From Brevibacillus composti (lineage in GTDB: Bacteria > Bacillota > Bacilli > Brevibacillales > Brevibacillaceae), in contig NZ_CP066308.1 in the NCBI RefSeq assembly GCF_016406105.1, positions 1,895,501-1,959,500 of the forward strand: a DNA stretch of 64,000 bases. The letters run 5' to 3'. The notes under the pieces are model-generated. The model searched no databases. It was not told where the DNA came from and was given only the letters and a program-made list of their open reading frames with translations. Both the position numbers and the translations under genes were made by a program. This document shows, in pieces, positions 26,668 to 37,182 of the stretch. How positions within the stretch are numbered: position 1 is the stretch's first letter; each line of letters starts with the position of its first letter.

Positions 26668-27828
26668 TTGAAACGAATATCGCTCTTGGGCGCCACAGGC
26701 TCCATTGGGAAAAGCACATTGGACGTGGTCGCTCAACATCCGGAGCAGTTTACAGTAACCGCCCTGGCGGGAGGAGCAAACGTCGACTTGCTGGCTGAGC
26801 AGGTCAAGCAGTTTCAGCCGGCGCTGGTCTCGGTGGGAACAGAACAGGGAGCTAGAGAATTGCGCGAACGTCTGGGTACAAGCCGCGTCGAAATCGTCTA
26901 TGGGGAAAAAGGATTGCAGCAGGCGGCGCGTCATCCGGAAGCGGACTTCGTCCTGACGGCTGTCGTGGGCAGCGTGGGGGTGGCACCTACGCTGGCCGCG
27001 ATTGAAGCGGGCAAAACGATCGGACTGGCCAACAAAGAGACGCTCGTCAGCGCCGGCCACATCGTCATGAAAGAGGCGAGAGCGCGAAATGTCTCCATCA
27101 TCCCGGTAGACAGCGAGCACTCCGCAATATTTCAGTGCATGCAGGGCGAACGGCGAGAAGACGTGTCGCGTATCATCCTGACGGCCTCGGGGGGCTCTTT
27201 TCGCCATTTGAGCAGGGAGGAGCTGGCCGGGGTCACCGTCGAGCAGGCCCTTGATCACCCGAACTGGAGCATGGGCGCAAAAATTACCATCGATTCCGCC
27301 ACGATGATGAACAAAGGCTTTGAAGTAATTGAAGCCCATTGGCTGTTCGACCTGCCTTATGATCAGATCGAATGTGTTTTGCATTATGAGAGTATCATTC
27401 ATTCGATGGTAGAATATAAGGACAGGGCGGTAATGGCACAGCTGGGCACACCGGATATGAGGGTGCCGATTCAGTATGCGCTCAGCTACCCGGCCCGCAT
27501 GCCGCTGGCAACGGAGCCGCTCGATCTCTTGAAAAGTGGGACACTTCATTTTGCACCGATGGATTTTGAGCGTTATCCTCTGTTACAATTGGCGTATGAG
27601 TGCGGCAAGCAGGGAGGTACCTATCCCGCCGTATTGAATGCGGCCAATGAAGTAGCAGTTGACAGCTTTTTGCGCGGGCATCTGGCCTTTTTGCAGATTG
27701 AGCAAATCGTCCGGCTGACAGTGGAGGCTCACCGCGCCGTGAGCGAACCCTCTCTGGAGGAAATACTCGATGCAGACAGATGGGCGCGCGAGGAGGCTGC
27801 CAGCTGCATACGCAAAAACCTGCGTTAA
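26668..27828 (+). CDS. dxr: 1-deoxy-D-xylulose 5-phosphate reductoisomerase
   Basis: Dxr makes 2-C-methyl-erythritol 4-phosphate, the committed step of the MEP isoprenoid pathway. The 386-residue protein opens with an NADPH-binding GATGSIGK (8-15). It has the metal-binding stretch [13 protein letters not shown] and a conserved [20 protein letters not shown] segment. TTG 26668 is chosen because GAGGGTGA at 26655-26662 has the correct spacing; the GTG at 26659 lies inside that site. It neighbours uppS, which consumes the pathway's product. Confidence 0.96.
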   Translation: MKRISLLGATGSIGKSTLDVVAQHPEQFTVTALAGGANVDLLAEQVKQFQPALVSVGTEQGARELRERLGTSRVEIVYGEKGLQQAARHPEADFVLTAVVGSVGVAPTLAAIEAGKTIGLANKETLVSAGHIVMKEARARNVSIIPVDSEHSAIFQCMQGERREDVSRIILTASGGSFRHLSREELAGVTVEQALDHPNWSMGAKITIDSATMMNKGFEVIEAHWLFDLPYDQIECVLHYESIIHSMVEYKDRAVMAQLGTPDMRVPIQYALSYPARMPLATEPLDLLKSGTLHFAPMDFERYPLLQLAYECGKQGGTYPAVLNAANEVAVDSFLRGHLAFLQIEQIVRLTVEAHRAVSEPSLEEILDADRWAREEAASCIRKNLR

Positions 27829-27854
27829 TTTAGGAATGAAAGGTGGCTGTTCTC

Positions 27855-29129
27855 TTGCCCTTTCCCAATTTGGATTCAGTGGAATCGATTCTCGCGATAG
27901 TCGTCGTATTTGGTGTACTTGTCTTTGTGCATGAGCTGGGTCACTTTCTCTTAGCCAAACGGGCCGGCATTTTGTGCCGCGAATTTGCGCTTGGAATGGG
28001 TCCGAAGATATTTAGCGTAAAGCGGGGAGAAACAGAATACACGCTGCGGCTCTTGCCGATTGGCGGCATGGTTCGCATGGCGGGTGAAGATCCGGAACTC
28101 GATATCCTGAAGCCGCACATGGAAGTAACCCTGGTGCGAGATGCGGTGGGGAAGGTCACCCATATCTTGTTGGATAGCCCGACCGGCGAGGAAAAAGGCG
28201 CGGTGACAGGCACCATTGTGCGGTTTGACCTGGAGCAGGCGCTGTCCATCGAGCTGGATGTAGAGGGCGAGCAGCGGACATTTTCCGTCCATCCGCAGGC
28301 ACATCTGGTAAAGGATGGACACGAGGTGCAAATCGCTCCGCTCAACCGGCAATTTAAAGGAAAGACGATCTGGCAGCGTTTTTTGGCCATTTTTGCCGGA
28401 CCGGCCGCCAATTTTTTGCTTGCGTTTGTCCTGTTTATCGTCATCGGCTTCACTTACGGCGTGCCGGTGAACGCTCCGATTTTTGGTGAAGTCCTGAAAG
28501 GCGGCCCTGCTGCGCAAGCGGGTTTGCAGTCGGGTGACAGAGTGCTCTCTATCCAGGGACAGACGATCAACACCTGGAGAGAGCTGGTGGACATCGTCAG
28601 CAAGTCTCCGGACAAGCAACTGACATTCGTCGTCGACCGCGGCGGCCAAAAAATCGCCGCGACGGTTCACGTCCAGACAGAGGAGAATGTCGGCAAGATC
28701 ATGGTAACCGGCTCCAACCAAGTGACGTATGAACCCGGAGAGGTACTCCGTTACGGAGCGAAATCGACCTATGATTTTACGACCATGATCTTGAAAAGCC
28801 TCGGCATGCTCTTTACGGGGGCCGTGGGCCTAGATGACCTCAGCGGACCCGTCGGCATCTTTAAGATGACCGGAGAATTCGCCCAGCAGGGCATGGCGAT
28901 TTTGATGAAATGGGCGGCAGTCCTCAGTATCAACCTCGGACTGTTTAACCTGCTTCCCTTGCCGGCGCTGGACGGGGGGAGATTGGCTTTCCTCGTCGCG
29001 GAGGCACTGCGCGGCAGACCGGTTGACCCGCATAAGGAAGGGATGGTTCACTTCCTGGGATTCGCCTTTTTGATGCTGCTGATCCTGGTCGTGACGTGGA
29101 ATGATTTGCAGCGGTTGTTTACGGAGTAA
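27855..29129 (+). CDS. rseP: Site-2 intramembrane metalloprotease RseP (RasP)
   Basis: This 424-residue S2P-type zinc protease cleaves membrane-embedded regulators such as anti-sigma factors and signal-peptide remnants. It has HExxH as H26-E27-L-G-H30 in the first helix, a PDZ domain at about 190-270 ([18 protein letters not shown]) and the third metal ligand in [13 protein letters not shown] near 370. TTG 27855 with AGGTGG nine bases upstream is the best start; GTG 27843 is an alternative. Target proteins cannot be told from this window. Confidence 0.94.
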   Translation: MPFPNLDSVESILAIVVVFGVLVFVHELGHFLLAKRAGILCREFALGMGPKIFSVKRGETEYTLRLLPIGGMVRMAGEDPELDILKPHMEVTLVRDAVGKVTHILLDSPTGEEKGAVTGTIVRFDLEQALSIELDVEGEQRTFSVHPQAHLVKDGHEVQIAPLNRQFKGKTIWQRFLAIFAGPAANFLLAFVLFIVIGFTYGVPVNAPIFGEVLKGGPAAQAGLQSGDRVLSIQGQTINTWRELVDIVSKSPDKQLTFVVDRGGQKIAATVHVQTEENVGKIMVTGSNQVTYEPGEVLRYGAKSTYDFTTMILKSLGMLFTGAVGLDDLSGPVGIFKMTGEFAQQGMAILMKWAAVLSINLGLFNLLPLPALDGGRLAFLVAEALRGRPVDPHKEGMVHFLGFAFLMLLILVVTWNDLQRLFTE

Positions 29130-29176
29130 GAGACAAGGTTAACAGTCTTTTTGACAAACATAAAGGATGGTGCTCT

Positions 29177-30259
29177 ATGTACAAGCGAGAGGAGACCAAA
29201 CCGGTTTTTGTAGGAGACGTACAAATCGGGGGACAAAAGAGTGTTGTAATCCAATCGATGACGACAGCAGATACACGCGACGTGGAGGCGACGCTGGCAG
29301 AGATCCAGCGTCTCTATGACGTCGGCTGCCAAATTGTCCGCTTGGCTGTCATCAATGAGGATGCGGCCCGCTCCATCAAGGCGATCAAGGAGCGCTCTCC
29401 ACTGCCGCTCGTCGCCGATATTCACTTTGACTATAAGCTGGCTTTGATCGCGCTCGAGAGCGGCATCGACAAGATCCGCATCAATCCGGGCAACATCGGG
29501 TCCAAGGAAAAGACCAAAGCGGTCGTGGAAGCCTGCCGGGAGCGGAATGTGCCGATCCGCATCGGCGTCAACTCCGGTTCGGTAGAAAAAAGGCTGCTCG
29601 AGAAATACGGCTATCCCTCTCCGGAAGCCATCGTCGAAAGCGCGATGGACCACGTGCAAATTCTGGAAGAGCTGAACTACGACAACATCGTCATCTCCTT
29701 GAAATCCTCCGATGTGCCGACCATGATCCAGACCTATTCGCTCATGGCGCAAAAACGCAATTATCCGCTGCACGTCGGCGTGACCGAAGCGGGTACGCAG
29801 TTCTCCGGCAGCATCAAATCGGCGGTCGGCATCGGCACCGTCTTGTCGATGGGGATCGGCGATACGATTCGCGTGTCGCTGACAGCGGATCCGGTCGAGG
29901 AGATCAAGGTAGCGAAGCAAATTCTGCGCAGCCTGGATATCGTCAACAATGATCCGATCGTCATCGCCTGCCCGTCTTGCGGCCGCTGTGCCATCGACTT
30001 GATCGGCCTGGCGACAAAGGTGGAGGACGCAGTCTCGACGCTGAAGACACCGCTGAAAATTGCCGTCATGGGCTGCGCGGTGAACGGCCCTGGCGAAGCC
30101 CGCGAAGCGGATGTAGGCGTCGCCGGGGGCAATGGCGAAGGCCTGATCTTCCGCAACGGCGAAATCGTCCGGAAGGTTAAGGAAACCGAATTGTTCGAAG
30201 AATTGATGAAAGAAATCGAAGAAATTGTGGAAGAGAAAAAGGCCACCCAAGTCGGCTGA
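29177..30259 (+). CDS. ispG: 4-hydroxy-3-methylbut-2-enyl diphosphate synthase IspG
   Basis: IspG is the iron-sulfur enzyme of the penultimate MEP step. The 360-residue protein has a TIM-barrel domain ([19 protein letters not shown]) and a C-terminal cluster domain with C265, C268 and C300 (CPSCGRC and [10 protein letters not shown]) plus E307 as expected 4Fe-4S ligands. ATG follows AAAGGATGG. In B. subtilis the gene (yqfY) lies elsewhere, so its place beside rseP and dxr marks this lineage. Confidence 0.97.
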   Translation: MYKREETKPVFVGDVQIGGQKSVVIQSMTTADTRDVEATLAEIQRLYDVGCQIVRLAVINEDAARSIKAIKERSPLPLVADIHFDYKLALIALESGIDKIRINPGNIGSKEKTKAVVEACRERNVPIRIGVNSGSVEKRLLEKYGYPSPEAIVESAMDHVQILEELNYDNIVISLKSSDVPTMIQTYSLMAQKRNYPLHVGVTEAGTQFSGSIKSAVGIGTVLSMGIGDTIRVSLTADPVEEIKVAKQILRSLDIVNNDPIVIACPSCGRCAIDLIGLATKVEDAVSTLKTPLKIAVMGCAVNGPGEAREADVGVAGGNGEGLIFRNGEIVRKVKETELFEELMKEIEEIVEEKKATQVG

Positions 30260-30290
30260 GCTCCCTGCAACTTGAAGGAGGAACACCCTT

Positions 30291-32039
30291 TTGTTGAAGC
30301 AAAGTCAGATGTTGATTCCTACGCTGCGCGAGGTGCCCGCAGACGCGGAAATCGCCAGCCATAAACTCCTGCTCCGCGCGGGCATGGCCCGTCAGCTGGC
30401 ATCGGGTATCTACACCTATCTGCCGCTGGCACTGCGAACCTTGCAAAAGATCAAGGCGATCGTGCGCGAGGAGATGAATCGGGCAGGCGGGCAGGAGCTG
30501 CTCATGCCGGCGATGCAGCCGGCTGAATTATGGCATCAAACCGGCCGGTGGGATGTGTACGGTCCCGAACTCGTCCGGCTGAAGGATCGCCATGAGCGCC
30601 CATTCGCCCTCGGACCGACGCATGAAGAAGTCATCACCAGTCTGGTTCGGGATGAGATCAACTCGTATAAAAAACTGCCGATCAATCTGTACCAAATCCA
30701 GACCAAGTTTCGCGATGAGGTACGTCCCCGTTTTGGGCTGATTCGCTGCCGCGAGTTCATCATGAAGGATGCGTATTCGTTTGACACGACGCAGGAAGGT
30801 TTGGATAAAAACTTCCAGGCGATGTATGACGCCTATACGCGCATTTTCACCAGAGTGGGACTGAATTTCCGCGCGGTAGAAGCAGATGCCGGGGCGATTG
30901 GCGGCAAAGGAACCTATGAGTTCATGGCGCTGTGCGATATCGGCGAGGATACGATTGCCTATTCAGAAGATGGGGACTATGCAGCCAATCTGGAAAAGGC
31001 TGAAGTGGTGTACAAGCCGGCTCCCAAACCGGATGCGGCCGTACCGTCCGTGGAAAAGCTGCACACGCCCGGGGTAAAAACAATCGAACAGCTGGTGCAA
31101 TCGCTTCAGGTAGAGGCCAGCCGGATCATCAAAAGCCTGGTCTACCGAATCGACGAGAAACTGGTCATGGTACTGGTTCGCGGCGATCATGAGATCAACG
31201 AAGTAAAGCTGAAAAACCTCTACGACGCGACCTACGTCGGATTGGCTTCGGAACAGGAAATTCAGCAAGCGATCGGCATGCCCGTTGGTTTTGTCGGACC
31301 GGTCGGGGTCGACCAGGAGAAGCTGGAGATCGTGGCGGACCAATTCGTTCAAGATATCTATGACGGGGTAGCCGGCGCCGGCGAGCAGGATTACCATCTG
31401 ATTCACGTCCAGCCCGGACGCGATTTTTCCGTTTCCCGCTATGCCGACCTGCGCAATATCATGGAAGGGGACGAGTGTCCGCGAGGCGGCGGTCTGATCA
31501 AATTCGCCCGAGGGGTAGAGGTCGGACATGTATTTAAACTGGGGACCAAATACTCCCAGGCGATGGGGGCCACTTTCCTCGATGAAAACGGCCGGAGTCA
31601 GCCGATGATCATGGGCTGTTACGGTATCGGCGTCTCCCGTACGCTGGCGGCGGTGATCGAACAAAACAACGATGAGCACGGCATCATCTGGCCTGTCTCT
31701 GTTGCACCATTCCACGTGCATGTCATTCCGGTAAATGCCAAAGTAGAGGCGCAGCGTCAGGTGAGTGAGCAGATTACTGCATCTCTGGAGTCCGCGGGGA
31801 TCGAAGTGCTCTATGACGATCGTCCGGAGCGGGCGGGCGTGAAGTTTAAAGACGCCGACCTGATCGGTCTGCCCCTGCGCATCACGGTGTCGGACAAGGC
31901 TGCGGAAGAGGGACTGGTCGAAGTGCGCGTGCGCCGTACAGGAGAGGCACATGAGGTGAAGCTGACCGAGCTGACAGCCTTTGTACGCTCCCTGCTGGGC
32001 CGTGTAGACGCGACGGGAGCGAATTTGTTTCCATCCTGA
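30291..32039 (+). CDS. proS: Prolyl-tRNA synthetase
   Basis: ProS charges tRNA-Pro. The 582-residue product is the bacterial type: class II catalytic core (motif 2 near [20 protein letters not shown], motif 3 near [18 protein letters not shown]), an inserted editing domain at about 225-405 and a C-terminal anticodon-binding domain. TTG 30291 follows AAGGAGG with nine-base spacing. The short upstream gap leaves no room for a T-box leader. Confidence 0.97.
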   Translation: MLKQSQMLIPTLREVPADAEIASHKLLLRAGMARQLASGIYTYLPLALRTLQKIKAIVREEMNRAGGQELLMPAMQPAELWHQTGRWDVYGPELVRLKDRHERPFALGPTHEEVITSLVRDEINSYKKLPINLYQIQTKFRDEVRPRFGLIRCREFIMKDAYSFDTTQEGLDKNFQAMYDAYTRIFTRVGLNFRAVEADAGAIGGKGTYEFMALCDIGEDTIAYSEDGDYAANLEKAEVVYKPAPKPDAAVPSVEKLHTPGVKTIEQLVQSLQVEASRIIKSLVYRIDEKLVMVLVRGDHEINEVKLKNLYDATYVGLASEQEIQQAIGMPVGFVGPVGVDQEKLEIVADQFVQDIYDGVAGAGEQDYHLIHVQPGRDFSVSRYADLRNIMEGDECPRGGGLIKFARGVEVGHVFKLGTKYSQAMGATFLDENGRSQPMIMGCYGIGVSRTLAAVIEQNNDEHGIIWPVSVAPFHVHVIPVNAKVEAQRQVSEQITASLESAGIEVLYDDRPERAGVKFKDADLIGLPLRITVSDKAAEEGLVEVRVRRTGEAHEVKLTELTAFVRSLLGRVDATGANLFPS

Positions 32040-32078
32040 TCAGAGGCAGGAATCAGCACGGAATTTGTCGAATTAGTC

Positions 32079-32122
32079 GGGGTATTCCCCTGGTCATCAG
32101 GGGGGTATCCCTTTACTTTTTT
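32079..32122 (+). terminator. Terminator between proS and polC
   Basis: A 14-base stem with three G-U pairs is formed by 32079-32092 and 32098-32111 (core CCCCTG / CAGGGG, loop GTCAT). A T-rich tract follows at 32112-32122. It ends the rpsB-to-proS gene series. Confidence 0.85.
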
Positions 32123-32186
32123 GTGCCTGCGCATACGGAGGAGTCTGACTCTTCACGAAGCTGGGAAGATTGAGGTGGTAGCTGCC

Positions 32187-35100
32187 GTGGATCGGTTGCA
32201 AGAACAAAAGCATCGCTTCTCACTCTTGGTTAAGCAGATGGACCTGCCAACTGATTGGGTGGAGCGATTTTTTCTTGATGGATGGATTGACAAATTGGAA
32301 TTATACCGACAGAACAAGGAATGGGTGTTTTACTTTACGCTCGCGCGACTGCTGCCGGCAGACGTGTATCACGCGTTTATGCAGCGGCTGAGGCAAACCT
32401 TCGCGCATCTGGCTGCCGTCGATGCGCATATCCGCTATCAGGAGCAGCCCGCGGTGCCTTTCGCTGTGGAAGAGTACTGGGATGTCGTGCTTGCCAGCCT
32501 GGAGCAAAGCCTGAATTCACTGGCGGTTACGCTGCGCACCGCCCGCCGGCAGGTAGAAGGACAGGAGGTCAAGGTCTATCTGCCGACAGAGATGAGCGTG
32601 GAGATGGCCAAGCGGAAACGGGCGGACAACGAAATCGCGCAGCGCTTTGAAAAAGCGACCGGCTGCGTGCCGAAGCTCACGTTTATCGCCGAAGAGAGCG
32701 ATGAGGCGTATAAAGCCTTTGTGGAGCAACGCGAGGAAGAGGAACGCGCCCTCGTCGAAGTCGTGATGAGTGCGGTTCAGCAGGAGAAAGAGAGCAAGGG
32801 CAGCGAGCAGGCAGAAGCGATCAGCACGCTGATGATCGGCTATGAGATCAAGGACGCTCCGATTCCGATCAACGAGATTCAGGAAGAAGAACGGCGCGTC
32901 GTGATCCAGGGAACCGTGTTTAATGTGGAGCTGAAAGAGCTGCGCAGCGGCCGTCACCTGCTGACGTTCAACCTGACGGATTACACCGATTCCTTGACCG
33001 TGAAGATTTTCTCCCGCGACAAAGAAGACGTCAAGATGCTCGAAGCCCTGAAGGACGGCATGTGGGTCAAGGTTCGCGGAAGCGTGCAGCACGACACCTT
33101 CCTGCGCGACCTCGTCCTGATGGCCAACGACATCAACCAGATCGAGCAGGTGGTGCGCAAGGATACCGCGTCGGAGAAACGGGTCGAGCTGCATTGCCAT
33201 ACGCCGATGAGCGCTCTGGATGCCGTGGCTTCGGTCAAATCCCTGATCTCGACTGCGGCCAAATGGGGCCACAAGGCTATCGCCATTACCGACCATGGGG
33301 TGGTGCAGGCCTTCCCGGAAGCGTACAGCATCGCCAAAAAGAACAATCTGAAATGCATCTTGGGGATGGAAGCGTACGTCGTCGAGGACGGGGTCGACAT
33401 CGTCTATAATTTGACGCCGGAGCTGGACCGGGCCATCGATGAAAACACGGAATACGTCGTCTTTGACACGGAAACGACGGGGCTGAACGCGGCCGAGCAT
33501 ACGATCATCGAGATTGCTGCCGTGAAGATGCGGGGATTGGAAATCATCGACAAATGGACGGAGCTGATCGATCCCGGGCTGGAAATCGGTCCGAAGACGA
33601 CGGAAATCACCGGCATCACCAACGAAATGCTGCGCGGCAAAGAAACGCTCGACGTCGTGCTCCGCCGTTTTCAGGAATTTACCGGAGACGCTGTCCTCGT
33701 CGCCCACAATGCCGAGTTTGACAAAAACTTTATTAATGCCTGTGCCAAGCGAATCGGCATGGACACATGGAAAAATCCGTTCTTGGACACCTTGCCGCTG
33801 GCCCGTATGCTGTACAAAGGAATGCGCAACTACCGGTTGGGAACGTTGGCCAAGCGTTTCAACGTCGAGCTGATTAACGCCCACCGGGCACTCGACGACA
33901 CGGTGGCGCTCGCCCATGTGTTCCAATACATGCTGAAAGATATGCGCGAAGCCGGATTGACGAGCCTCTCCGCCCTGAACGAGCAGAGCAATGCCGAGGT
34001 GGACTACAAAAGCGGACGCCCCTTCCACGCCACGATCCTGGTGCAAAACAAGACCGGCTTGAAAAATCTCTACAAGCTGGTCAGCAAATCGCATGTGGAG
34101 ACATTCTACCGCGTGCCGCGCATCCAGCGCAGCCAGCTGGTGAAGTTTCGAGAGGGTCTGCTCCTCGGCACCGCCTGCAAAGAGGGAGAATTGATGCAAT
34201 CCATCCTGCGCGGGAAATCGCGGGAGGAGCTTAAGGAAATCGCCGCGTTTTACGACTATCTGGAGATTCAGCCGATCGCTCATTACGCTCCGCTGCTCCG
34301 CAATGAGGAGATTCCCTCGCTGGAGACGATGAAAGGGTATCACAAGATGATCGTGGAGATCGGCCGGGAGCTGGGCAAGCCTGTCGTTGCGACGGGAGAT
34401 GTCCATTTCCTCAATCCGCAGGATGATATTTTCCGCGACGTCTTTCTGCTCTCCCAAGGCTCCCATGATGCCGGCAATCAGCCGCCGCTCTATCTGATGA
34501 CGACAGACGAGATGCTGGATGCCTTTTCCTTCCTCGGGGAGGAGACGGCCCGCCAGGTGGTGGTGACAGCGCCGAATGAGATCGCTGACAGCATCGAGGA
34601 CGTCTCCCCGATTCCGGATCGCCTGTACACGCCGATCATCGAGGGGGCTGACGAGGAGCTTCGCCAGATGTGCTACGACAAGGCGCGAAGCCTCTACGGC
34701 GATCCGTTGCCGGAGCTGGTGGAAAACCGGCTGGAGAAAGAGCTGAACAGCATTATCAAGCACGGGTTCGGGGTGATCTACCTGATCTCCCAGCGGCTCG
34801 TAACCAAGTCTCTTCGCGACGGCTACCTGGTCGGTTCGCGGGGGTCTGTCGGCTCCTCCTTTGTCGCCACGATGTCGGAGATCACCGAGGTAAATCCGCT
34901 GCCGCCGCACTACCGCTGTCCTTCCTGCAAGCACAGCGAGTTTATTACGGACGGCTCGATTGCTTCCGGCTTTGACTTGCCGGACAAAGTCTGCCCGGTC
35001 TGCGGCGAGCAGCTGGCCAAGGACGGACAGGACATTCCGTTTGAGACCTTCCTCGGATTTAAAGGGGACAAGGTTCCCGATATTGACTTGAACTTCTCCG

Positions 35101-36497
35101 GGGAGTATCAGCCGCGGGCCCATAAATATACGCAGGAGCTGTTTGGCCAAGACTATGTGTACCGCGCGGGAACGATTGGCACCGTCGCGGAAAAAACGGC
35201 CTACGGCTACGTGCGAAAGTACGCCGATGAGCGCGGGTTGACGCTCAGAAACGCCGAGATCGCCCGCTTGGTTAACGGTTGTACCGGCGTCAAGAGAACC
35301 ACGGGGCAGCACCCCGGCGGAATTATCGTGGTTCCCGACTATATGGAAATCGAGGATTTTTGTCCGATTCAGTACCCGGCTGATGACAATGAATCCGAAT
35401 GGAGAACGACGCATTTTGACTTCCACTCCATTCACGACAACCTGCTCAAGCTGGATATCCTGGGACACGATGATCCGACCGTCATCCGGATGCTGCAGGA
35501 CTTGACCGGTCTCGATCCCAAAAGCATTCCGCTGGATGACAAAGCGACGATGTCCATCTTCAGCTCGACCGAAGCGCTGAATGTAACCCCCGAGCAGATC
35601 GGGACCAACATGGGCACGCTCGGCATTCCGGAATTCGGGACCAAGTTCGTCCGCCAGATGCTGGAGGACACCAAGCCGACGACATTTGCCGAACTGGTGC
35701 AGATCTCCGGTCTCTCCCACGGGACGGACGTCTGGCTGAACAATGCGCAGGATTTGATCCGCAGCGGCACTTGCCGCCTGCCGGACGTGATCGGGTGCCG
35801 TGACGACATCATGGTTTACCTGATTTACAAAGGGCTGGAGCCGTCGCGGGCATTTAAAATCATGGAGTCCGTCCGGAAAGGGAAAGGGGTGCCGGAGGAA
35901 GACCAGGAAGAGATGCGCAAAAACAATGTGCCGGAGTGGTACATACAGTCCTGCCAGAAGATCAAGTACATGTTCCCGAAGGCGCACGCGACCGCCTACG
36001 TCATGATGGCCGTCCGCATCGCCTACTTCAAGGTGCACTACCCGCTGGAGTTTTACGCGACATACTTCACCGTGCGGGCCGATGATTTCGACATCCCGCT
36101 GATGGTTAAGGGCTCTTCCGCGATCCGTCAAAAGATCGAGGAGATCGAGGGCAAAGGACATGATGCGCAGCCGAAGGAAAAAGCTTTGCTGACTGTGCTC
36201 GAAATGGCACTGGAAATGGTGGAGCGCGGATTCAAATTTGCCAATGTCGACCTGTACCGCTCCGATGCGACCAAGTTTCTGATCGACGGCAACTCGCTGA
36301 TCGCTCCGTTCAACGCCCTGCCCGGACTGGGGACCAACGCGGCGATCGGGATCGTCAAAGCGAGAGAAGAAGGCGAGTTCCTGTCAAAAGAAGATCTCTT
36401 GGCCCGCTCCCGCATCTCCAAGACGGTTCTGGAGTACCTGGACGAGCAGGGGGCTTTGCAAGGGCTGCCGGAATCCAATCAGCTCTCCCTGTTCTAA
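32187..36497 (+). CDS. polC: DNA polymerase III alpha subunit, Gram-positive type PolC
   Basis: PolC is the main replicative polymerase with built-in 3'-5' proofreading. GTG 32187 with GAGGTGGT at 32172-32179 gives 1436 residues, essentially the family length. An N-terminal region and OB fold come first, then a PHP domain split by the exonuclease (D427-x-E429 in FDTETTGLNAAEHTIIEIA), a zinc finger (CPSC ... CPVC) and the palm with D965-I-D967. These aspartates align with those known in B. subtilis. An upstream TTG at 32121 lies at the terminator and is rejected. The sequence ends NQLSLF, a clamp-binding motif. Confidence 0.97.
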   Translation: MDRLQEQKHRFSLLVKQMDLPTDWVERFFLDGWIDKLELYRQNKEWVFYFTLARLLPADVYHAFMQRLRQTFAHLAAVDAHIRYQEQPAVPFAVEEYWDVVLASLEQSLNSLAVTLRTARRQVEGQEVKVYLPTEMSVEMAKRKRADNEIAQRFEKATGCVPKLTFIAEESDEAYKAFVEQREEEERALVEVVMSAVQQEKESKGSEQAEAISTLMIGYEIKDAPIPINEIQEEERRVVIQGTVFNVELKELRSGRHLLTFNLTDYTDSLTVKIFSRDKEDVKMLEALKDGMWVKVRGSVQHDTFLRDLVLMANDINQIEQVVRKDTASEKRVELHCHTPMSALDAVASVKSLISTAAKWGHKAIAITDHGVVQAFPEAYSIAKKNNLKCILGMEAYVVEDGVDIVYNLTPELDRAIDENTEYVVFDTETTGLNAAEHTIIEIAAVKMRGLEIIDKWTELIDPGLEIGPKTTEITGITNEMLRGKETLDVVLRRFQEFTGDAVLVAHNAEFDKNFINACAKRIGMDTWKNPFLDTLPLARMLYKGMRNYRLGTLAKRFNVELINAHRALDDTVALAHVFQYMLKDMREAGLTSLSALNEQSNAEVDYKSGRPFHATILVQNKTGLKNLYKLVSKSHVETFYRVPRIQRSQLVKFREGLLLGTACKEGELMQSILRGKSREELKEIAAFYDYLEIQPIAHYAPLLRNEEIPSLETMKGYHKMIVEIGRELGKPVVATGDVHFLNPQDDIFRDVFLLSQGSHDAGNQPPLYLMTTDEMLDAFSFLGEETARQVVVTAPNEIADSIEDVSPIPDRLYTPIIEGADEELRQMCYDKARSLYGDPLPELVENRLEKELNSIIKHGFGVIYLISQRLVTKSLRDGYLVGSRGSVGSSFVATMSEITEVNPLPPHYRCPSCKHSEFITDGSIASGFDLPDKVCPVCGEQLAKDGQDIPFETFLGFKGDKVPDIDLNFSGEYQPRAHKYTQELFGQDYVYRAGTIGTVAEKTAYGYVRKYADERGLTLRNAEIARLVNGCTGVKRTTGQHPGGIIVVPDYMEIEDFCPIQYPADDNESEWRTTHFDFHSIHDNLLKLDILGHDDPTVIRMLQDLTGLDPKSIPLDDKATMSIFSSTEALNVTPEQIGTNMGTLGIPEFGTKFVRQMLEDTKPTTFAELVQISGLSHGTDVWLNNAQDLIRSGTCRLPDVIGCRDDIMVYLIYKGLEPSRAFKIMESVRKGKGVPEEDQEEMRKNNVPEWYIQSCQKIKYMFPKAHATAYVMMAVRIAYFKVHYPLEFYATYFTVRADDFDIPLMVKGSSAIRQKIEEIEGKGHDAQPKEKALLTVLEMALEMVERGFKFANVDLYRSDATKFLIDGNSLIAPFNALPGLGTNAAIGIVKAREEGEFLSKEDLLARSRISKTVLEYLDEQGALQGLPESNQLSLF

Positions 36498-36552
36498 AAC
36501 GGGGTGAAACAGGCGATATGTCCAGAAGCGGCGGCGGGTTATTCTGTCGCGG

Positions 36553-36581
36553 TTGTCAACAACAGCCTGTTATGCTATAAT
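36553..36581 (+). promoter_or_regulatory. Sigma-A promoter of the rimP-nusA-infB operon
   Basis: TTGTCA (36553-36558), a 17-base spacer and a perfect TATAAT (36576-36581) make a strong vegetative promoter. Transcription would start near 36588, about 100 bases before rimP. Confidence 0.9.
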
Positions 36582-36615
36582 TTTTTTGGAAATACTGGTT
36601 ATACACGCGCAGATC

Positions 36616-36645
36616 GAGAGTGGGGAAACCCACTCTTTCTTTCTG
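36616..36645 (+). terminator. Attenuator-like hairpin in the rimP-nusA leader
   Basis: GAGTGGG (36618-36624) pairs with CCCACTC (36629-36635) over a GAAA loop, extendable by A-U and G-U pairs, and TTTCTTTC follows. It lies between the promoter and rimP, so it would end part of the transcripts before the operon. Control by NusA, encoded second in the operon, is a natural hypothesis. Confidence 0.7.
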
Positions 36646-36684
36646 GCTATACTCAATGTTTCATTTTGATAAGGAGGTACTTGC

Positions 36685-37143
36685 TTGAGCAAGGTAACAG
36701 ACATCGTCACTGACCTGGTAACGCCCATTCTCGACGAGCTGGGACTGGAACTGGTTGAGATCGAGTACAAAAAGGAAGGCAGCAACTGGTTTCTACGCGT
36801 GTTCATCGACAATGAAACGGGAAACATCGACATTGACGACTGCGGCCTTGTCAGCGAGCGGCTTAGCCAGCGGCTGGACGAGGTGGACCCGATCCCGACC
36901 GCATACTTCCTGGAGGTATCCTCACCAGGAGCTGAACGTCCTCTGCGTAAAGAAAACGATTTTCGCAAAGCTGTTGGCCGGCACGTACATATCACCACGA
37001 AGGAGCCCATCGAAGGGGAAACCACCTTTGAAGGCGAGCTGATTTCCTTCGAGGACGGCAAGCTGAGAGTGAAAGAAACGAAAAAAACATACGTCATTGC
37101 ACGGGAGCAGATTGACACAGCCCGAATGGCGATTGTCTTTTAA
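36685..37143 (+). CDS. rimP: Ribosome maturation factor RimP
   Basis: RimP helps 30S subunit assembly. The 152-residue protein has an N-terminal alpha/beta domain with [19 protein letters not shown] and [19 protein letters not shown] residues (here [16 protein letters not shown]), the [11 protein letters not shown] motif near 91 and a C-terminal Sm-like domain. A TTG start six bases after AAGGAGGT is used. It heads the nusA operon. Confidence 0.95.
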   Translation: MSKVTDIVTDLVTPILDELGLELVEIEYKKEGSNWFLRVFIDNETGNIDIDDCGLVSERLSQRLDEVDPIPTAYFLEVSSPGAERPLRKENDFRKAVGRHVHITTKEPIEGETTFEGELISFEDGKLRVKETKKTYVIAREQIDTARMAIVF

Positions 37144-37182
37144 TACTGTGTTTGGTGGGTAAAGGAGGAGGCAACGAAAATC

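Noticed and set aside
30260..30290. A possible T-box before proS
   Set aside because: Only 31 bases separate ispG and proS, too few for a T-box leader.
32517..36161. A 1214-codon open frame on the minus strand opposite polC
   Set aside because: It is antisense to a conserved gene with intact active-site motifs; the translation is His/Arg/Asp rich and lacks domains. Long antisense frames are common in G+C-rich codon-biased genes.
36504..36713. A 69-codon plus-strand frame between polC and rimP
   Set aside because: It spans the promoter and attenuator and runs into rimP in another frame; no family features.
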